Below, piece by piece: positions 52,619 to 63,013 of a stretch of 64,000 nucleotides of DNA. The translations under genes were made by a program, and so were the position numbers. The DNA comes from Mesostigma viride (lineage: Eukaryota > Streptophyta > Mesostigmatophyceae > Mesostigmatales > Mesostigmataceae), in NCBI GenBank assembly GCA_009746045.1, contig RPFO01000667.1, forward strand, positions 1,788,569-1,852,568. The letters run 5' to 3'. Below the pieces are notes generated by a model. The model had not been told where the DNA came from. It was given only the letters and a program-made list of their open reading frames with translations, and made no database searches. Each line of letters opens with the position of its first letter. Within the stretch, counting starts at the first letter, position 1.

Positions 52619-54099
52619 CAGTGTACAGCCATACGCAATACGCAATCATACGGGGCCCATGGGTATGGTGTATAATACGCCATACGGGGCATAATACGCA
52701 AATCATACGGGGACTCTTGAAAATGCTGTTTTTTGCATGGTTCAGGGGGTTCTTCAACATTCTGACCAATCAGGCATGTTTTTTTTGTGTTCTTGCAACA
52801 CCACTTGCCTTTATTTAACACATCATCACATAGTATTGCCGTTGCCGTCGCTGCATGCCTACAAATACAAGCATTGTACATCTGTTGTTATTAATAATGT
52901 CTGTAAATAGCACAAAATAACAAAGTTGTATGCACAATCAGTGCACACCTGAAAAGGATAATAACACAAGTAGATATGCATGCACATTGACACTTGCAGT
53001 GGTATAGAGATTGCTGCCACCATTACTGTATGTTGAAGTTAAAAAACCATGCCATCACTGCATGGAATGGCTATACTAGGACTGAAATACTGCACATGGT
53101 CAGTCGGCCAACTTGCCAAAAGTAATAAGACATTGTGCCAGAAACAGACATCTTGCCTACTCGTGGTAGGCCACCATGCAATATTGATCTACATGAAGCA
53201 AGAATCCATACGGGCTGCCAACAATGTGGCTAGCGTGCAGGATAGCATGCATGCCAGCAACCCGACCCAGCTTCCCTAAACCATTAACACATATGGTACG
53301 GTGGCTGGCTAGCAGCAGCCTGCATGGCTAAATAAGGCATTTATGTGCATCGCGAGTCACACCAAATACCCCGCAGCCTGCAACGTAATGCCTCCGGCGG
53401 CCTCTTGCACTCGCTCACTCTTGCCTCCTTCGCATACGTAGCGCCCATGATATGGCGAGTGCTAGCCTTGCTCGGGTGGTAGAACCCGAGAATTTTGCAT
53501 CCAAAAGTGTGCACGTCACTGAGCTAGTAGTTACCTGTCGGCTGCCCTTTCTTGTTGAGAGTCTGTTCTTTCACGATGTGTGTCCAGACAGTCTCGAATA
53601 CGGCCTGCATCTCGTCGGCCCCATTATCATCGTGTTCCATAGACCCACACCATCACCGTCGCTAGCCATGGTGCCTGGATGTCAATTGTGCTACGATTAA
53701 ATGTTAGGTGCCAGATGCGCGCCCTTGTTGGCAGACAACATAACTTCGTCACCTAATTTCCTCGTCCTTCGTCTCCTAGACCCTAGTCCGACACGCAGCA
53801 ATCTGCAGCAATGCACGTACAGTCGTACATGCACGGCCAGCTTGGCACCTGCATCTAGTTCCGGCTCCACGTGCCGTCCAAAATGATGCCAGAAGCTACT
53901 TCGAACGAGGTTCATACGCAAAAAATACGCAAAAAATACGCAAAAAATACGCAAAAAATACGCAAAAAATACGCAATACGCAAAAAATACGCAAAAAATA
54001 CGCAGTGCGTATTTTTTTCCCCATTTTCATACGGAAATCTTGCGTATGGCGTATAATACGCGCCATACGGCGTATTATACGCCGTATGGCTGTTCACTG
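52619..54099. mobile_element. hAT-type non-autonomous element, 1.5 kb, 8-bp duplication
   Basis: Ends CAGTGTACAGCCATACG and CGTATGGCTGTTCACTG (inverted, one mismatch and an A/T change), flanked by TCCAAAAG (52611-52618 and 54100-54107). An 8-bp duplication plus CAGTG ends is typical of hAT elements. Subterminal regions are rich in ATACGC: palindromes around CATACGG at the left, and (AAAAAATACGC)n at 53920-54005 plus a 27-bp palindrome at 54063-54089 on the right. No transposase found; frames at 53452-53700 and elsewhere have no known domain. Confidence 0.9.
53915..54005. repeat. 11-bp repeat AAAAAATACGC, about 8 copies
   Basis: Subterminal tandem array inside the hAT-type element. The core ATACGC also occurs near the left end, as expected for transposase-binding motifs. 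Confidence 0.92.
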
Positions 54100-54281
54100 T
54101 CCAAAAGGGCCTTGAGTCAGAGGTCTTGAGTCAGAGGCAACCAGCCACGAGGTAGCCATGGCTGACGGCGGAGCTCATAACTTTCACGTTTGAGCCCCAA
54201 ATTCAGCTGTGAATATCACTATCGCGTCGTATTTCTAAGACGCACATGCTGATATAATTTTCCGAATCTATTACGCAATAT

Positions 54282-55670
54282 ATGACGAGCAAACGCCCCT
54301 TGACGCAACGCAGTTTAGCGGATGCGCTCGGCCATGAAAATACGTCTGCAGCTCAGGCTGCAGCTTCGCCCTCAGGTCCGGCAGGCAGCAGTCACTGACA
54401 CTAGTCGTGCACTGGTGGTCGCCCCGCACCCTCCTGGGCTCAATGCCTCGCCATCGGCATCGCCTGACCCGAAACGCACCCGCTCAGCCGACAAAACAGG
54501 AGGGTCTTCACGCCCCTCAGAACCGCGCTTTCGGCCGCGGCCCCAACCTTTCCAGGTCGATGATCACGACTGGACCAACATGTCTCCGAGCGATGCTATC
54601 CATTGCATCCTCTTCGGGGACTACGCCTCGCTTTACAACCTGCGCCTCCATCTCCACGACAACAATCGCCTCCTCCTCCCGGACGGCCGCCGCTGGACCA
54701 ACATCAGCATGGTGTTCGCCGTGCCCCCGCCCGCAACTCCAACACACCATCCTCAACTCCCTTCTCCAGCGCTCTGACGGCGAGATCTGGGATCCATCCA
54801 TCTCCGTCCCCACACTTCGCTCCATCCTTATATGGAAGCCTTTCAGTGGCTCAGCACGTGACCCCCCTTGCTGCCGACGTAGCAGCAATGGGTGGTACGC
54901 TGGCTACTGAACTTCCTCGCATTTCCACCATCGCCGCGTCCACCTCCGCTGCCATTTCTGCCTCCACTGCCGACATCAAAGCCCTGCAGCTCCTCGACCT
55001 CGACCAACGCCTTCAAGCCACCGCCACCGCCCTTGAGTGCTTGCATGACACCGCCAGCCTCACGGCCCAGGCGGTGAAGGACATCGCTGCCCAGCCGGCA
55101 CCTGCTGGCCCGGCCGGCGATGCCCCCTCCACCTGGGCGGACTTGCTTAAGCATCACACCACCTCCACCACCTCCACCATCACGGCACAACTCAAGCAAC
55201 AAGCCCTCGACCTTCCGAGGAAGCCGACATCGCCAAGCGCAGCCACAATGCATGTCATCGTCAAGCACTTCGACCAGCCGGCAGGTGAGACCTCCACGAG
55301 TCTTCTTGAGGCATTTAAGCGCGACATTTTTGCCTCCATGCTACTCACTGGTGAGCTGCGGATGTCGGCTGTCCGCCTCCCCCGCGCGCGGGGGAAGGCT
55401 GGCCCGGCACCCGTGCTCCTCACCGTACATGGCGGACAAGCTGGCGTTCCTTATAAATGCCGCAAGAAGCTCTCGGAGACTCGCTTCAGTCGCTGGACGA
55501 CGACTTGACCCTGGCCCAGCAACAGCGGCGACGCGAGCTATGGCCGACCTACCTTCAGCTCCGGCAGAGCGCAAGGGGGAAGCCGGTATACTGGAGGGCC
55601 GGGGGCGGTCATCCACGTTGACCACAAGCCCTGGCAGGCCCCTCCTGCCACCTCAGACTAGGGAATATAT
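54282..55670 (+). pseudogene. LINE ORF1-like protein, frameshifted
   Basis: Starts MTSKRPLTQRSLADALGHE. After a shift near 54395 it reads PDPKRTRSADKTG and DDHDWTNMSPSDAIHCILFG. After another near 54745 it enters the 54603-55508 frame: a long Ala/Thr-rich probable coiled coil (ELPRISTIAASTSAAISA to AVKDIAAQP), then VIVKHFDQPAGETSTSLLEA, RMSAVRLPR and, after a third shift near 55480, LDDDLTLAQQQRRRELWPTY. Coiled coil followed by a basic single-domain end is the layout of L1-type ORF1 proteins, which bind the element RNA and act as chaperone. At least three frameshifts make it inactive. Confidence 0.65.
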
Positions 55671-55721
55671 ACCAGTAGTGTAGATTAGTCAGGCTTAGCC
55701 TAGCATGTGGCCCACGCGCAT

Positions 55722-55923
55722 TAATTAATAGACACGTGACTGCGTCACGTGAGCATAAGTCCTCAGTGGGAGGGGAACATGGGATGGAATGGGTGGTATA
55801 AGCTATCTAGGTCCTAGTTACAGGGGTGTGGGCACCGCGGCCCGAATCGCTATGAATGCCATACTTGGTCACACGTACGCGGAGCCCCCACAGGCTTGGG
55901 GGTGGTCTCCTTCATTACTACTT
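55722..55923 (-). mobile_element. LINE-3 3' end inserted in ORF1-LINE 3'UTR
   Basis: 202 bp, minus strand: TTAATTAA tail, then CACGTGAC-TGC-GTCACGTG (hairpin, 8-bp stem) and the LINE-3 3'UTR. Flanked by GCCCACGCGCAT (55710-55721 and 55924-55935). The rearranged copy at 49420 has the uninterrupted CCCACGCGCATGTG. Confidence 0.93.
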
Positions 55924-56327
55924 GCCCACGCGCATGTGCGCCCATAATGGCCCCCATATGGATGATGCCGTCAGAATTTAGCCACGCCATGCCTATAATG
56001 GGACCCCCATGGATGTTGCATGGAATTTTGCCATGCTATGTCTATGCAGAGAGATGCTCTCTGTCGAGAAGCCATGCCCTAGCTCTTGTATAGCCATGAT
56101 GATCTTCCCCACCGGTATGACGTGCTCCCCTTAGCTGGGAGTTGCCCGAGACTCTGGGTGGTGCAGGTGCCCTAGTAGTGCACCTAGAGCAAGTGTTGTT
56201 TACATTCCCACCCTTGCAGGAAGTCTAAGCCTAGAATGTATTATAGGCCATATGCCCCTTCTCAGGGATATGTGCTACTACATATTCTCCCAACGGAGTT
56301 ATGTTACAATTCAATTCAATTCAATTC

Positions 56328-56505
56328 AATCCATTCCATCCCATGTTCCCCTCCCATGCTAAGGACTTCTGCTCGATCACGTGACGCAGTCACGTGTCTA
56401 TTAATTAATTAATTAATTAATTAATCAATTAATTAATTAATTAATCAATTGATTAATTAATTAATTAATTGATTAATTAACTAATTAATTAATTAATTAA
56501 TTAAT
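56328..56505 (+). mobile_element. LINE-3 3' tail with long TTAA array
   Basis: CCATTCCATCCCATGTTCCC, GATCACGTGACGCAGTCACG (hairpin CACGTGAC-GCA-GTCACGTG) and about 105 bp of TTAA repeats with ATCAATTGATTAA interruptions. It is joined directly to the (AATTC)n tail of the preceding element. Confidence 0.85.
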
Positions 56506-56847
56506 CCCACCCTAAGTTGGGGGGCTCTTGCTCCTGCATGCGAGGGAGACGAGATGACTACTTAAAACCTGCCCTGCCTTTGGCAGGGGTTCTACTCATT
56601 GTTTTCAATCAAATCGGCTAGTTTTCTTGGGAGCTCAAGTGTCATAATAATCATTATAAGACACCATAAGTAAGTAAGTACTTGCGTGTCATGCGCATGG
56701 GCATTAATTAATTATTTTATTAATAGACACGTGACTGCGCATGGGCATGCCACGGAGTACTATCCTAATCTCATTAGAAAAATAATTACACGAAAGTTAC
56801 ACATATCGTCTGCATCATGCCCCAACCAAATAGTCACTAGAGGGGGA
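56506..56847. repeat. Dispersed repeat (TAGTCACTAGAGG family), left part
   Basis: Homologous to 45520-45690 from about 56660. A short LINE-3-type tail (TTAATTAATTATTTTATTAA, TAGACACGTGACTGC, 56703-56737) is inserted in it. 56506-56655 is unassigned. The right part resumes at 59107. Confidence 0.75.
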
Positions 56848-56858
56848 TAAACTCCTCA

Positions 56859-59106
56859 GCGTAACCGGGACCCATTGCTGAAACCGGTGCTCCTGGCCGC
56901 CCTCGGGGAGGCCTACGCCCATGCTTAGGACGCAGAGGCGGCCCAGTGCATCGCAGATGCCAAGGCCTGCCAAGCTCACAACCATGCAGGGCAAGGACAT
57001 GTGGTACCACCTCGACCGGCTCGGCCGCCGGCGGCAGCGCACCCCGGTGGAGCACACGGGGGACGGCACGGCGCCGGTAAGCCTTGACCGCTCGTTGGCC
57101 CACAATGTTTCCTTGACAGGTGGGGCTCGCGCCCCTCCCCCGCCGCTTCACCCCGAGACAGCCGCCCGTCTCGGTGTTGCCGGACCCCCGCCGCCGCCTG
57201 CGCCACCCTCCTCGGCCGCGGACTACCAATTAGTCCCCGCCTTGCAGGAGGGCTGCCTTGCCACTGACGACGTCGTCCCCCCCTTCACTTTGAAGGAACT
57301 GGACGGCGCCCTTGCTCGCCTGCGGTACGATGCGGCGGTCGGTGCCGACCACCTTTCTGCTGAGCTGCTGAAGACCCCTGATCCGGCGGTTAGGGATCTT
57401 CTGCTGGCGTTCTGCAACCGTGTCCTGCTTCCTGACGAGCCTCCGCCTGCTGAGTGGCAGACGGCCATCCGCGTCATGCTGTACAAGAAGGGCTCTGCTG
57501 CTGACCCCGGTAACTACCGGGGTGTCGATCTGCCTCCAGAGCGCCGCGCGCTGAAGGTCTTCATGCGCATGATGCTGCACAGGCTCCGCGCCGCGCTGGA
57601 CCCACACCTGGGTGAGTCTCAGATGGGTTTCCGTCGTGGTCGTAACACTGTCATGGCTGTGTTTGTCGCGCGCCGGTTGATGGAGGAGGTGCGTCGCCTT
57701 CCCCTTGACAGTTTGCCGCTGGTCTTCATTTTTGTTGACTATATCAAGGCCTTTGACACGGTCCTCTGGGAGGCTCTTTGGGCCATCCTATAGCTCTGGA
57801 TCGAGTGCCACCTGCGTTTATTGCTGCCATTCGCCGACTGTATGAGGGCTCACAGGCAGTAGTGCGGACTGCGGAAGGCGCCACCCCACCATTCCCCCTT
57901 CACCACGGGGTGTGGCAATTAGGTTGTGTCCTGTCCCCATATCTGTTCATTTAATTGTCGTTGATCACGTCATGCGCCGAGCACGTGCGCGCTTTACTGC
58001 TCTTAACTTGGGGTTCGAGCCTGGCTTGGACATCCTTAACGACAGCGCGCACGGCGGGGTTAAACCTGGTTACCGCCTGGCCGACTTGATTTATGCGGAC
58101 GACACCACCCTCATCGCGCGCCCCGAGCACATTCAGACCTGGCTGGACTGTCTGGGCTTGGAGGCGTGGGCGGTGGGGTTGGAGATTAGTGTCAAAACTG
58201 AGGCTATGGTGATTGGGGCTTCCAGTCGCCCGCCGCTACCACGGCTGCTAGACGGGACGGAGGTCCCGTTTCGTGATCGCTTTAAACTGCTGGGAAGCAT
58301 GCTTCCTGACACCGCCGCCGATGTGGACACCCGCATCTGCCTGGCCTGGGCTCGGCATCGTTCGCTGAAAACCTACTGGCACTCGAAGGTCCTCGGCGAG
58401 CACCGCAAGCGCATGCTCCTCAAGGTCCTGGTCCTCACGGTGCTCACGTATGGCGCCGAGGCATGGAAGCTCACGGACACGCTGGCGGCCGAGCTACACG
58501 GCACGGTAACCAGGATGCTCAGTCAGGCCCTGAATGTAGGGTTTGACACGCATAGGCATCTAGAATCTTTGTACCAGGGCATGCCTCGCATTTCGGACGA
58601 GATTAGACAGCGTAGGATAGCATTCGTAGGACATCTTGCTCGCACCAGCCAGGTAGACACCTCCCTCGGTCTGGCCGGCCCACAGCGGCTTGGCCAGCCA
58701 GGACGGCATATATATCCTGACCTGGCCTGGCCCTAAGGACATTCCTAAGAAGGTAGGCAAACATGTCATGACCTACCCACAGCAGTTGATGGCTGACCTA
58801 GTGGTCCCAGCGCAGTTTGAAAATCGCATTCACTCCCTCTCTCTTGCTTGGACTGCTATGCAGGACAAGAGGAGGTGGAAAACCATTGTCCAGGCTCATA
58901 CGCCCGCCCCTGTGGGCAAGGCCCCTCCCCCCAAGCGGAAGGGGCGCTTTGCTGACTAGTAGAATAAGTAGGGTTTTCTAGATTAGATTAGCTTAGAGTT
59001 AGATTAGTTCGGTTTCGCGGCTTTGCCCCCCCCTCCATCCATCCACGGGAATATGTGCTACATGATCTCCCAACGGAGTCATGATATAATATAATTTAAT
59101 TAAATT
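56859..59106 (+). mobile_element. LINE E, longest copy, 11-bp duplication
   Basis: 2248 bp between TAAACTCCTCA copies (56848-56858 and 59107-59117). The empty sites at 45670 and 30605 read GATATAATCCTCATCTGAGC. The 3' end has CCATCCATCCACGGG, the H2 stem-loop (59061-59083: CATGA, CTCC, CAAC, GGAG, TCATG) and an AATATAATTTAATTAAA tail. No endonuclease domain is seen before the RT, so the element is 5'-truncated. Confidence 0.95.
56990..58959 (+). pseudogene. LINE E reverse transcriptase (ORF2), three frames
   Basis: Frame 1 (to 57793) has KDMWYHLDRLGRR, VPPFTLKELDGALARLRYD, AEWQTAIRVMLYKKG with NYRGVDL (RT start), LGESQMGFRRGRNT and VFIFVDYIKAFDTV (motif A, catalytic D). After shifts near 57785 and 57955 come GVWQ.GCVLSPYLFI and VDHVMRRARARF, then ADLIYADDTTLIA (motif C, catalytic DD), WLDCLGLEAWAVGLEIS, KVLVLTVLTYGAEAW and RRIAFVGHLARTSQVD. 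A last shift near 58715 leads to ILTWPGP and the stop at 58959 after KRKGRFAD. It carries all RT motifs but is broken by three or more indels. It belongs to the same subfamily as LINE D. Confidence 0.95.
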
Positions 59107-59365
59107 TAAACTCCTCATCTGAGCTGTCCTCTACTGTAATGGCAGACGAGGTGGTAAGACACCATGGTTGGGATGGATCCCTAATTCGGTGCATGCATGG
59201 TGGGTCATGCATGTGACCAGATTTGGCATACACAGTGATTCAGGCGCCCGCACCCCGGCAACTAGGGGTTAGATAGACATGCCATCTCCATCACAATCTC
59301 CATTTCCACATCCTTTCAAAGATTCATGCTCACATGATACAGTCTTCATTAATTAATTAATGCAG
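59107..59365. repeat. Dispersed repeat, right part, and degenerate LINE-3 tail
   Basis: 59107-59160 continues the repeat split by LINE E. 59190-59358 is a diverged LINE-3 3' end (GGCATACACAGTGATTC, CTCACATGATACAGTC, TTAATTAATTAA). Confidence 0.75.
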
Positions 59366-60392
59366 CTTCCGCCGATTCATCCATTCAATACAGTCCCTGA
59401 ATGATATTGACTGAGACGACAAAGGCTAGGGGCGTGGCATCCCAAAAATCGAACCACGCCTTTGTAAAGTTTCAACCACAATTGAGCCAGGTGCTGGCCC
59501 TAGCACGGAGTCTCAACAGAGTCCTCAACGTGGAGTCACCCTCCTGATACTTTTAAGGTTCATTAGGCGTGCATGAGCCTGGCAGTGCACGCTGACTACT
59601 CTAGGCCAGACCTGCCAAGTGCAGGCAACTGACGCACTGAGCGACTACTTAACAACAGCCCATGGCTTCCTCTTTTTCATCCTCTCTTTGTAGTCACCCT
59701 TGCCGCCCGCCTGCTTGGCTTTCTGGATCTGCAGGAACTTCTTTTTCCTGCATGCCGAGGACACCCGGGAATCATGGGCCCGGGAACAAGTGCCGAGACC
59801 GGTGGGGATGTCAACAAGATGGTCAGAAAGAGATGGTCCCCTTACGCCGCATGGTTCAGAGAACATACTGGTCAGAACCGGGATGTTAGTTGCAAAGCTT
59901 CACGTTCAGGGAAATGTGCACTGAGGTTACAGAGGGGGCCCACGGGGATACACGTCCCCAGGGAAGTGCGAACAACACAAGCGTTGGCTGGCTCACTAGC
60001 GCCATCAATCTCATCGGAAGTACGATCGTTGAAATCGCCAGCCAAGCCAAGCCTCGAATCAAGACCACGATCCGGTACGGTGCAAGTGCGGTAGGGTGGA
60101 AGTAGGACGCCACACGCCCCGCCCAAATCTATCAAGTAGCAGATCGCCATTGCACCTGTTATGGGGGCACACAGACACTATCGATCCATCATGGAGGCCA
60201 TCATAGAGGTCATCATCTAGAGAATCCGGACCATGATACCTGGAGTGCCATATCCATACTACGTCCACTATCCATGAGACAGCCGGCGCAGGCCTGAAAA
60301 GTGGAGAATCCGTACCATGGTAGCTCGAGCCTGCCGTCATCATACATACACAAAGGACCTAAATTTATGGACTAAGGAACTGACTCGTAAGA
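59366..60392. other. Unassigned spacer, no supported gene
   Basis: Overlapping short frames at 59645-60150 on both strands; none has a known domain. Pieces of the GACAACCAGCGC repeat lie at 60214-60340. Confidence 0.35.
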
Positions 60393-60516
60393 AGACCCCA
60401 CCCACCCCCACCCCCACCCCCCACCCCCCACCCCCCACCCCCCACCCCCCACCCCCCACCCCCCACCCCACCCCCCACCCCCCACCCCCACCCCCCCCCC
60501 CACCCCCACCCCCACC
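60393..60516. repeat. (CCCCCA)n-like array
   Basis: CACCC/CACCCC/CACCCCC units for about 120 bp. Pro-rich frames are artefacts. Confidence 0.95.
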
Positions 60517-60589
60517 TCCTATGAAGATTTATTGACTCCTAAGAAGATAGCACCATCATTCTATACCCACACTATCAATCTATAGTAGT

Positions 60590-60960
60590 ATAAAGAGAGC
60601 AGTACCAACTCATATCAATGAGACAACCAGCGCAGGCCAGAAATCTCGAGAACGCGGATCATAGTACCCAAAGCGCTATATATCCGCATACAAAGAGCAG
60701 TATACATGCTGCACTATCAATCTATATACACACAGACACTATCGATCCATATATGACAAGAGCAACACCAACTCATATCCACAGAGTGAGAGTGCTGAAC
60801 ATCCCCATCCAAGGAGCAGTATGTACGCAGCACGATCAATTTAGATACACACAAACAGTAACAATCCATATATGGATTGTTACTAAGAGAGCAATACCAC
60901 GCAACACTAGCAATATCACGCATCCAATCGGGATACACACAGAGAGAACTTGCAATCTGC
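60590..60960. repeat. Degenerate tandem repeat, about 110-120-bp unit
   Basis: GAGCAGTA, CACTATCAATCTATATACAC, CACAGACACTATCGATCC, ACCAACTCATATC recur about three times. A perfect 28-bp palindrome (AGTAACAATCCATA and its complement) is at 60855-60882. Confidence 0.7.
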
Positions 60961-61612
60961 ATACGTGGGGCGCGATCGACATCATTCTGTACACAAGGCA
61001 CCAAAACAACAATAGTCCACATGCAGTCTTGCGTGCCAAACGGATGGGAGAGTATAAACACAGAGCGCTATATCTTTCAAGCCTTTCACACCAATTGCAG
61101 GAACTAGGTTTCTACCATGTACCTACTGAGCCCTATACAACACGTCTGAGCCCTACACAAGCTTACTGGTGATAACTGAGCCCTATACAACATACCAACT
61201 GATATAGTAATATATATATAGATATATATCAGCAAACTGGGAAAACTGTGTGTGCACCATCCATGAAAAAGAGGCAAGTAGCCCAGGAAAGCTCGAATAC
61301 ACTAATTACTTCTTTACACCTTTCCACTGTGTGGGCCGGCTTATGGCTACGCTCCTAGCATACCTACCTCTCAGGCATAGCTCCCACATCATGGGCCACC
61401 ATTCATCATGGGCCTCTATGCACATGACTACGCCATCCTATCACCTACCTTGCAGGCCCTTAAGGATGGTGGGGTGGTGGGATAGTGTATGGCTACACTT
61501 TTCTATCTATGATGTAAATGTAAGATCGCCTAGGTCCTAACTATGATACCTACCTACCTCCTATCTCACTAATATAACGAATAAACTATGATACCACCCT
61601 CCCTAACCCCGC
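60961..61612. other. Downstream of the Fcf2-type gene, repeats and spacer
   Basis: CTGAGCCCTA(T/C)ACAA occurs four times (61126-61195). The last exon of the minus-strand Fcf2-type gene may lie here, but I could not identify it. Confidence 0.4.
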
Positions 61613-62981
61613 TCACATGTATGCCTTGGCCTCGCTCTGCGCGAGCAGCTCCTCAGTGAACGTGCGCTTGCGCTCCTTCTTGGTCAGCCGTGCCGAGTAG
61701 TACTCGGTGGGGCCTTCCACGACGGTGCCGATCTGGTGTGTGTGGGGGGTTGGGTTGGTTGGTTGGTTGGTTAGCTGTTTTATGAGACACACATGTACAT
61801 ATTGACGTCTTGGGGAGACGTCCACTATATCTTTAACTGGGGAATTCAGTGCTCCGTGGTCCCCCAACGGGGACACGAGACTAATTAATTGATTAATGAG
61901 ACAAACGACTAGTGATGGTGCTCGGTGGGGCCTTCCCACATGGCACCAACCTAATGGGGGAATGAGGCGGAGATAAAAGGGAGCGGGGGGGAGGGAGGGG
62001 GGAGGGGAGGGGGGGGGAGGGTAAGGCAGCGGAGCACAAGGGACGGGGTGTATAGAGGGCGTGACCAGTGGCAGAAATAGCAATGGTCCGAGGGGGGGGG
62101 AGGTAGCATGACCCTGCAGGTACCAGTGGCAGGATTTGTTGTGATGGAACGGGGGAACGGAGCAGAAGCAGGCCACAGTGGCGGAGGGGAAGGGGGGGCA
62201 TATGCGAGTGAGAGTGGAAGGATACAAACTCTTGAGGGGAAGGGAGGGGCAGTGAAACGGTGCAGGTAGAGGTGGCAGGATTAAGTAGGAATATGAGGGG
62301 GGCACATGGGGAGGCAGATCATGATAGCACAGATAGGATATGAACACATTCTAACCATTCATCATACTAGCCATGGTAGGTCCACATTCTAACCACTCGT
62401 TGGCCGCTTAACCATCTCCACCCATGCAAACAGACTCTAGTGGAATATTACCACATGGGGAGCCGCATGGTTGGGCTGTAATGCAATGAGAGACGGAGGG
62501 GGGGGGGCGCGCGCGAGAGAGAGAGAGAGAGAGTATTGTGCATAGGAACGATTGAATAGGACAGCCGGGGGAATGATTGAATAGGACAGAAATAGTTTCC
62601 TGGAACAACCCGAGGCCTTGGTGGAGTCGGACTAGAATAGGAGCTATCCAGCATGAATGCGTAGGAGCCATGCGTGGAATAGGCTGCGGGGCGTGCCTGG
62701 AAGGTGGGAACGTGTTGGAGTCGGCCGTGAATAGGAGCCCTACAAAACACGGATCGTAGTAATGTGAATAGGAGCCCTACAAAACACGGATCGTAGTAAT
62801 GTGATTAGGAGCCCTACAATACATGGAGAGTAGTAATGTGAATAGGGTCCCTACAATACATGGATAGTAGTAATGTGAATGGGAGACGTGAAGTACAACC
62901 ACCGCATACCTGGAAGAAGGTGGGGAACTTTTTGGAGTCGGCCGCCTTGTAGAAGCGCTTGGGGTCCATGGCTCCTCGCAG
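61613..62981 (-). CDS. FCF2: Fcf2-type pre-rRNA processing protein (two internal exons)
   Basis: Exon 62981-62910 follows an acceptor (CCGGTGACAG|CTG) and encodes 24 residues including MDPKRFYK and KFPTFFQ, ending at CCAG|GTATGC. The next exon starts at 61732 (CACACACCAG|ATC) in the same phase and reads IGTVVEGPTEYYSARLTKKE, RKRTFTEELLAQSEAKAY. This is the core of the Fcf2 domain (DPKRFYK...FQIGTV...YY-x-R-L-x-K-x-x-R-K-x-T...EELL), found in yeast Fcf2 and the C-terminus of human DNTTIP2, nucleolar factors for early 18S rRNA processing. The last basic part of the domain is missing: either the ATG TGA at 61618-61613 ends it, or AT|GTGAGC is a donor to a further exon. Upstream exons lie beyond the window. 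The intron holds retroposon and tandem-repeat insertions. Confidence 0.88.
61790..61895 (+). mobile_element. Retroposon tail insertion in the Fcf2 intron
   Basis: 106 bp with stem-loop (61852-61879: CTCCGTG, G, TCCCC, CAAC, GGGGA, CACGAG) and TAATTAATTGATTA tail, flanked by ATGAGACA (61782-61789 and 61896-61903). The stem differs from H1 by paired changes. GACGTC...GACGTC at 61803-61822 can form a further hairpin. Confidence 0.88.
61904..62500. other. Intron of the Fcf2-type gene, G-rich
   Basis: GGGGAGG-rich stretches at 61980-62030 and 62090-62105; the minus-strand Pro/Ser-rich frames are artefacts. CGGTGGGGCCTTCC occurs at 61705 (exon) and again at 61925, so part of the exon-intron border is duplicated. 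Confidence 0.5.
62503..62535. repeat. Short GC/(GA)n microsatellite
   Basis: GGGGGGGCGCGCGC followed by GAGAGAGAGAGA inside the intron. Confidence 0.9.
62757..62880. repeat. 37-bp tandem repeat in intron, about 3.5 copies
   Basis: TAGTAATGTGAATAGGAGCC, CTACAAAACACGGATCG-type units with A/T variants. It ends 30 bp before the donor of the 62910-62981 exon. Confidence 0.92.
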
Positions 62982-63013
62982 CTGTCACCGGACGAGAAGA
63001 CGCGCAGGTAGTG

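Larger units (their letters stand above)
54108..56335 (+). mobile_element. ORF1-only LINE family, copy 1
   Basis: Order: possible 5'UTR, an ORF1-like coding region (54282-55670), a short 3'UTR, the H3 stem-loop (56281-56303: CATA, CTCC, CAAC, GGAG, TATG) and an (AATTC)n tail. No reverse transcriptase is present, and copy 2 shows the same direct ORF1-to-3'UTR junction. This looks like a non-autonomous half-LINE mobilised by a sister element. The 5' end is not defined. A LINE-3 fragment (55722-55923) interrupts the 3'UTR. Confidence 0.7.

Noticed and set aside
61613-62347. 244-codon minus-strand frame as one exon
   Set aside because: Only its last 39 codons match Fcf2. The upstream part is Pro/Ser-rich translation of G-rich intron, and a good splice acceptor lies exactly at the homology edge.
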